The position numbers were made by a program, and so were the translations under genes. 64,000 nucleotides of DNA, from positions 43,989,010-44,053,009 of the forward strand of contig NC_057925.1 of NCBI RefSeq assembly GCF_018873765.1, in the 5' to 3' direction. Within the stretch, counting starts at the first letter, position 1. Each line of letters starts with the position of its first letter. Source of the stretch: Telopea speciosissima. Its lineage: Eukaryota > Streptophyta > Magnoliopsida > Proteales > Proteaceae. This document shows, piece by piece, positions 58,150 through 64,000 of this stretch. The notes beneath the pieces are model-generated. The model was not told where the DNA came from. It did not search any database and saw only the letters and a list, made by a program, of their open reading frames with translations.

Positions 58150-60248
58150 AGGTTGTTACCTGATTCGATCTTCTCTAGGTCAATTAAGTTCTCTTCAACA
58201 TCAACTGAAACCGGTGCCTGTCGTAGCCAATCTTGTGTACGTACCAATGCCTGGAGTCAAAGAGCTACGGAACTGGTCTAAAATCTTACCACCGGTGCTA
58301 AAAGCATACTCTGAAGCAACACTTGAGACAGGAATCGCCAAAACATCCCTTGCCATCTTATTTAGAACCACAAATCTTGTACTATTGACCTTCCAGCAAT
58401 TCAAGATGTCAAAAGAATTGAGTTCATCCTCCTTCTCAATACCTTCCAACAAATATTTGTCTAAGTCAGATGTCACATGGAAACGCTCCTCCTCTTCTAA
58501 TGCATTATAAAAACCCCTTTCTGAAAATTCACTGTCATCATCATCTATTGATGAACCATCAAAAGAGGTTGTAGATGAATCAACTCTCACTGTACTACTT
58601 GTCGACCCTTGCATTTGGTAATGTCTCAAGAGACGATCCATGACATTTTTAATCCTCTCAATTTTCTCTTCCACCTCATGTTGAGAATATAATTTTGAAT
58701 AGCAATATTTCACATATCTCAACTTAAATCGTGGATCAAGAACACGAGCAACAACCAACATAATATTCATTTTGTCAGTGCCACTACCACCCCAATATTT
58801 GTCAAATTTTTCTTTCATTGCCAATGACATATCCCGAATCATGTCATGTTCACTTCTTGACCACTTGTTCAACTGTGATTCAATCACACTAATCTCTTTG
58901 AAGTAAAGATTTAAAGTAGTAAAAAGAGACCCAGACAATCTTGTAGTTGCATTGTAAAAAAACTCCAACATCTTGCATAAAACTTTAGCTCTCTCCCAAT
59001 CTTGAGTAGTTGGGACCCCATCCTTGCACTCCATAGTAAAGTTTGGGTCTCTATCTTCTATACATTCAAAAGCTTTTTGAAACTCCAAAGCAGTTTGCAA
59101 CATAAGATATGTAGAGTTCCAACGAGTAGAAACATCTAAACTCAAAGCTTTCTTACACTCAATCTTTTCTTACTCACAACACAATCTAAACTGTTGTGAC
59201 CTTGATGGTGAACTCCTTACATACTTCACTACAGAACGAACTCTACTTACAACATCTCCACAATCCTCAAGACCTTTCTTGGCAATCAAATTCAAAATAT
59301 GGGCAGCACATCTCATATGAAAAAACTCACCACCCAACAATAACCCATTTTTCTTATTAAATCTTCTCTTTAAATTTGAATTGCAACATCATTATCGCTT
59401 GCATTGTCCACGAGTAATACTACACGTTTATCCAACCCCAATCAAATCAAACACAGCTCAAGGGCATTACTAATTGCTTCACCAGTAGGTGGTGATGGGA
59501 CTACGCAAAAGTTAATGATTTTCTTTTGCAATTTCCAATTTCGGTCAATGTAATGTGCTGTGAGGCACAAATAACCAAGATTTTGGATAGAAGCCCACAT
59601 ATCTGTGATGAGGGACACCCGTTGAGCAGTTCTCTTAAACAAATCTTGCAACTTCTTTTTCTCCCCCAGATACAATTGCAAGCAATCTTGTGCCACAATA
59701 TTACGGGTCAAAGTATTAAACCTAGGCTGTAAAGCCTTACAAAAATCTCTAAACCCGTCCCGCTCTACAAATATAAATGGCAATTCATCCATAATAATCA
59801 TGCGAGCAAGCGCCTTTCTACACAATTCATAATCAAATTTCCAAGCTAAGATACTAGTGATTGTACTCTTACCATCACTCGTGTCAACTTTAAAATCCAA
59901 AAGTTTTTGCTTCTTATTTTTTTCACTACTTGGACACAGAAGACATCTATCCAAATGTCGTTTTAGTGAACTAGTACCATGTTCACTTGCACAACCAAAT
60001 TCCTTGTGGCAATACTTGCATGTACACTTAGTAGCTTTTGAACCATTGGGAGGTATAACTTTAGTGAAGTGATTCCAAACACTAGATGACCCTATAGTGA
60101 GGGGATTAGAAGATACCTTAGAAGCATTAGAGTTTGGTTGTGCCTTTGTAGAGCTTGTCACAGGATCCTTAGAGCTTGATTCAACTGGATTTGAATTTGG
60201 ATGATTTGAAGTTGAGTTTGGCTGCCTTGGATTTGAGTTTTCCTCCAT
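58150..60248 (-). pseudogene. hAT transposase (BED zinc finger, RNase H-like core, hATC)
   Basis: From ATG 60248: an Asn/Ser-rich start, the BED-type finger (SSVWNHFTKV, CTCKYCHKEFGCASEHGTSS, LKRHLDRC), the conserved block AWKFDYELCRKALARMIIMDELPF, FVERDGFRDFCKALQP and SLITDMWASIQNLGYLCLTAHYID. Near 59442-59330 the frame is interrupted by stops within LVDNASDND. It resumes with LDVSTRWNSTYLMLQTALEF (59145), KFDKYWG, VLDPRFKLRYV and the hATC dimerisation block FDILNCWKVNSTRFVVLNKMA, DVLAIPVSSVASEYAFSTGGK. After SSLTP a one-base shift near 58250 separates the tail (ALVRTQDWL, VSVDVEENLIDLEKIES). A donor-like GTAAC follows at about 58157. Several lesions mean no active enzyme is expected. Confidence 0.92.
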
Positions 60249-62647
60249 TGAGATCTGTACAAATTCAAAAATCCAGACATGTGTAAGATCTTTGAAACAA
60301 TAAGTTGAAGAAAATAGTGAAGAAGAAGGAGACTTGCTCTATATGATTGATACATGGTGTGAGTGATGAGCTCCCACTCAGATTGATACATTAATGAAGA
60401 AGAAGGAGACTTGCTCTATATGTAGATCTGATCTGAAAGCACCACTCTTTCACACCCATTATAAGAACCCTTCCCTCTCCACAAAAAACCATCTTATCAC
60501 ACCCTTATCCACTCTCTTTGTCCCTCCCTTCTCAAGCTAGTTCATCTAATATAAGTAGCAGGGGAGATCTTTCCCATTGCATTATTTAGAGTGAAGTGAT
60601 CTCTTTTCCGAGATAGCTGTTAATATGCAGATTTTGTGTATTTATTCTATCATACTGGGTTGTTATTGGATTTTTCCTCTTTCCTGGTCCCCTACCCCCT
60701 TCATCTGGACTCTGTAATATAAATACACCACATCACAACTTAACAGATGGAGGCTAACGGTAGGGAAGGTCTTAGTAATTTTTTGAAAACTACAAGGGAA
60801 TCATATGTAAGGTGGGATAATCAAAGGGAAGGTGTAATTAAGACAAGTACAGGGGAGGGGATGTAATTTTCCCTAAGTTAAATTAATTTACTGGTGTAGA
60901 TTTACTACTAAACACTAGAAAGTGGTGCCAAAGTCTGATACTTTGACTCTATATCTATCATCTAAGAGTATAACAAAACAAATCCTTTAAAAAAAATTAA
61001 AAGTGATCTCATCATAGTGGTTGGAACAGTTCTAGTCAAACACCCTGACCAGGTCAATTTCGTAGACAACCAATCACACAACCACCGCTGCTTTTACTAT
61101 TGACATAGTCATCTTTGAGTCCATAGCAATGTACTGCAACTGGCCGGAGAAAAAGAATTCGCTCAGAAAATGAATGAACCAGGGGAGGTCTTCTATGCTC
61201 AAGTTTGGATTCTTCTAGGTTCAAAGTAGAAGTCACCATCTTATCACACCCTTAATATAAGCAGCAGGGGAGATCTTTCCCATTGCATTATGATATTTAT
61301 TTATTTTTTCAATATTTTATTGCCATTCTCGAAGATGGGATCTGTCTGTCTCATATGAGGACATTATGCATCTCTTGTGAAGGTGTGATAGAAAGTGTGA
61401 ACTTGTAGATGTGTTTTGGCCTCTGTTTTAAAAGAATTTGAATGAATGTGGATATTCATTTCCCTAGAGGAATAAGGGATTAGTTCATGTCTTCATGACT
61501 CATCTCTGATGTCTATGATAGAGATTGTTTGCATTTAGTTATCTTTAAGTGTGAACTCATAATTCTCATCCTAGACAGATCATCTATATCTGTGAATTGG
61601 TTATACAGCGCAGCTATTTCTTCTGAATGGGACTTTTACTTCATTTCATTGGGTTAAATACAATATTTTGCTGTTTAACCAGAAAAAAGAGACTGTGTGT
61701 GAAAATATAAATGACAATTCAGTGACAGTGCAATTGGTTGGCCACAAGAATAGCCAGTATGTATCTTGTTCAGCAGGCACTAACAGACGTGTTCCACTCT
61801 CACCCAGTGGTTTTTGTTAGGTCATGGTCAGTGTTATGTTCAGCCGGCACTAGCAGACGTGTTCCACTCTCGCCCAGTGGTTTGTGTTAGGTCATTCATA
61901 TCACACTGGCATGGGCCATATAATGCTGGTTAAGAGTAGGAGACAACGAGCTGTGGGGGCATTGCATCCGACGATTGCCGGAACGATTCAGAAGCGTTGG
62001 TTCTTAAAATAATAAAATAGTTGCTATTGCCGCAATTCTTATGGCTGGTGTTGTAGCAAGACAAATATATCACAGGTTCACAGAGAACATGCATTCAAAC
62101 TTCAAAGATTTAAAAAACAATAAACACAGTCGCTGATCAAGAGAGATGCATTTCAGATCTGAATCCACGCATACTAGCAGCACTATTGCGAGGATGGGGA
62201 AAGACCCAAATAAAAATGAAGTGCTGAATATTAGAACATACCTTGAGTCCTTGATGCGAATCTGGGAAGGAGGAACCGAGGAAGAAGAAGGCTGCTAGTC
62301 GTCGAGCGGCGGCTTTCTCAGCTTCTCGTGGATGAAGAAGAAGAACGGGAAGACTGAAAATGTGAAAACTGAAAACGAAAAGGGAATATGGCCATATGGG
62401 ATTAGGGTTATTTATCACTCTTATGGGTATTTTGGTATTTTCAGCCATATAAATGCTTATAAAGAATTCAGGGTCGGGTCCGGGCCGGGCCGGGCTAGGC
62501 CCGCCACCTTGAGCCCGACCCGACCCGACCCTGCCAGGGTCAGCCAAAATCTCAACCCTGACCCGCCCTTCGGGCTGGCAGATCAGGGTCAGGTTCGGGC
62601 CGGGCTCAGGGCGGGTTCGGGCCAGCCGGGTATTATTGACACCCCTA
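60249..62647. other. hAT interior right of the transposase: promoter side and repeats
   Basis: This is the 5' side of the transposase gene. It holds a repeated GAAGAAGAAGGAGACTTGCT segment (60319 and 60397), a repeated AGCAGGGGAGATCTTTCCCA segment (60558 and 61264) and a 58-bp tandem duplication at 61769-61895. From about 62470 come the GC-rich subterminal motifs. Around 62137-62350 a small Arg/Ala-rich frame on the minus strand might be a first exon, without support. Confidence 0.5.
61769..61895 (+). repeat. Tandem duplication, two 58-bp copies
   Basis: GTTCAGC-GGCACTA-CAGACG...CAGTGGTTT-TGTTAGGTCAT occurs at 61769-61826 and 61838-61895 with a few mismatches. It lies inside the hAT element. 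Confidence 0.85.
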
Positions 62648-62655
62648 GGAGGTGA
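62648..62655. repeat. hAT target-site duplication GGAGGTGA, right copy
   Basis: Right-hand copy of the octamer. Confidence 0.95.
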
Positions 62656-63286
62656 GCCAAGCTTCATTAGAGAGGAAGCGGTCCAGCTTGTAAGCAATGC
62701 TGTCAGGACCCACACGATCGTTGTTCCAAGTAAGGGGGGAACCAGTCCAGCGAAGATCATCGATGCCAAGATCCTCAATACAATCATTAAAGGCGTGGAC
62801 GGAAGAAGGGTCGATGGGTCTACCTCCCAATTTCTCACTTTGAGACTGCACCACGTTGAAGTCACCATCTAAACCCCAAGGAAGGGAATCCATGCTATTC
62901 TTGAGGAGGGAGAGATCAGACCAAAGAGAAAGACGGCCAGCAGCTTGGTTGCAAGCATAAATCACCGTCATGTGGAAGATGGTAAGGGAATTAGGAATGG
63001 AGAGACAAAGATGGAGAAATTGAGAAGAGGAGTGGGAAAGAGAAATGCGGATTTTGTAGGGGTCGCAAAGAAGCCAAATTCGACCATTAGGAGAATGGTT
63101 GTAATTGGAGAGAAGGGACCAGGAGGGGGCAATAGAGGCAGCAATGTGGGCAGCATTCTCTTGGAGGATGCGGGTTTCAAGGAGGGCACAAAAAGAAGAG
63201 TGGGTGGATTTGATAAGGGATCTAATATCCTGATGCTTAGCCAGGGAATTGAGACCCCTGACATTCCAAATGAACTCGATTGACAT
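62648..63286 (-). pseudogene. LINE ORF2 start: apurinic-like endonuclease, cut by the hAT
   Basis: Begins MSIEFIWNVRGLN (catalytic Asn), then CALLETRI (Glu), WSLLSNYNHSPNGRIWLL, VIYACN (Tyr), PWGLDGDFNVV (Asp and Asn of the GDFN box), DLRWTGSPLTWNN and YKLDRFLSNEAW. The frame stops at the hAT border after WLTS. The last active-site box is on the other side of the transposon, at about 57190, where His is replaced. Confidence 0.93.
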
Positions 63287-63295
63287 TGCAAACTA

Positions 63296-64000
63296 GAGGG
63301 GGAAGAGCAAAGAGCGCACCGGGGGGGGTGCTTTTGTAACGACGGCGGTAAAAGACAATTGCCGGGCTGCGGACAAGAGGCCTGCGGGGGGGAGGGAGGG
63401 AGGGGGAGGGAATCCCACGGACAAGGGCTGAGGGGGGGGAGGGGCAGGGGAACCCTACGGACAAGTGCTGACAAGTTAAAGGGGAAAGGGTGGGCAGGTC
63501 AAGCAGGGGGGGGACAGGGGGGAGATGGCCGGGAGGGAGGGGGAAGAGATGGATCGGGTCAGGGAGTGGGAAGGTGGGTTGGGGAAGTGTTTGTGATAAA
63601 GGTGGGCTGGAGGCTGGAAGATGGGGAGGTTGTAGGTAAAAAAGGACTGGATTTGGGTTGGGGGGAATGGGTTAAGGTGTGGATTGGTTAGGCTGGGAAA
63701 CTGGGTCGGGAATTAGGAGGGGGCGAAAGCGATTGGTCGTGGGCCTGGGGGGAAGGGCCAAAAGGATTAAGAGGGGGGGTGGGTTTTGATCTGAAAGGGG
63801 GGCACGTGGAAGGCGATGTGGTTGGCCAGGGGGGTAGGTAGCAGGGGGGTAAAAGTGGTAAAATGCGGGGTTAAAAAGGGGGGGGGGGGGGGATCGGCTG
63901 AAACAGATAAAGGGGTTGCAGTCCTTACCGTAGAAGACGGAGACGAAGCATGAGAATGGCAATTGGCAATGGACATCGTCTGGACCTCGACTATAGCACC
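63296..64000 (-). pseudogene. LINE ORF1, C-terminal Pro/Ser-rich end (partial)
   Basis: On the minus strand the frame enters from the right edge (GAIVEVQTMSIANCH), then becomes extremely Pro-rich because the plus strand is made of G runs. Such tails are typical of ORF1 of plant L1-type LINEs. The frame is broken; the gag-like DUF4283 and zinc knuckle would lie past 64000. Confidence 0.6.

Larger units (their letters stand above)
57257..62647. mobile_element. hAT transposon, 5391 bp, intact ends, broken transposase
   Basis: The ends TAGGGGTGTCAAT and ATTGACACCCCTA are exact complements (13 bp), and GGAGGTGA is duplicated exactly on both sides. Near each end are GGGCCGGGCC-type and ACCCGACCC-type subterminal words, the usual binding-site arrays of hAT elements. 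A transposase gene with BED finger and hATC domain lies on the minus strand at 58150-60248. The element interrupts LINE ORF2 within its endonuclease. The exact TSD and matching ends suggest a fairly recent insertion, while the transposase has several stops and shifts. Confidence 0.96.
62648..64000 (-). mobile_element. L1-type LINE, 5' part (ORF1 end and endonuclease)
   Basis: This is the remainder of the LINE at 54101-57256, on the minus strand, running off the right edge. 63286-62648 encodes the apurinic endonuclease domain and 63300-64000 the Pro-rich end of ORF1. Confidence 0.92.

Overview
This is nuclear DNA of a flowering plant. The genes carry plant-type GT/AG introns, the protein families are plant families (RabA GTPase, GH17 glucanase with X8 domain, RTL2-type RNase III, DUF1068 Golgi protein), and most of the rest is plant transposon DNA (Au SINE, Copia, a gag-only LTR element, L1-type and RTE LINEs, hAT elements). 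There are no operons, CRISPR arrays or bacterial signals. I cannot name the species; content fits a TE-rich dicot or related angiosperm with very long introns.

Left part (1-21 kb). The window opens with the first exon of a RabA4-like GTPase on the minus strand; its second exon is not found. A probable 2.7-kb solo Gypsy LTR (2700-5442) follows, then a LINE-type RNase H fragment and a small hAT element with a perfect 8-bp target duplication (6806-7376). From 9.2 to 14.9 kb three decayed genes lie in a row on the plus strand: an unrecognised ORF with an in-frame stop, a RAD21/SYN cohesin remnant and the 3' exons of a uroporphyrinogen-III methyltransferase. A frameshifted GH17 beta-1,3-glucanase with X8 domain sits at 16.5-18.2 kb on the minus strand.

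Middle part (21-43 kb). An ORF1-only LINE remnant (minus) and several small inverted-repeat elements lead to the best gene of the window, a complete RTL2-like RNase III gene (four exons, 382 codons, 26689-42808, plus). Its third intron is 14.7 kb because it holds an Au SINE, a decayed Copia element (31873-37486, TSD TCATC) and a young gag-only LTR element (37958-42083, TSD CCAAG) whose two 1169-bp LTRs are almost identical.

Right part (43-64 kb). After a 1.1-kb imperfect inverted repeat, a DUF1068 gene starts at 46636. It has a 193-bp first exon, a 6.35-kb intron with an RTE remnant and a hAT MITE, and a 24-bp second exon. Further exons are not in the window: the remaining 10 kb is an L1-type LINE (minus) split by a 5391-bp hAT transposon (57257-62647) with intact ends, an exact 8-bp TSD (GGAGGTGA) and a broken transposase gene.

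The clearest biological theme is transposon load inside functional plant genes: only RTL2 looks intact, and DUF1068 looks intact as far as it can be seen. The most interesting element is the young gag-only LTR retrotransposon, whose own gag is already broken, inside the intron of a dsRNA-processing gene.
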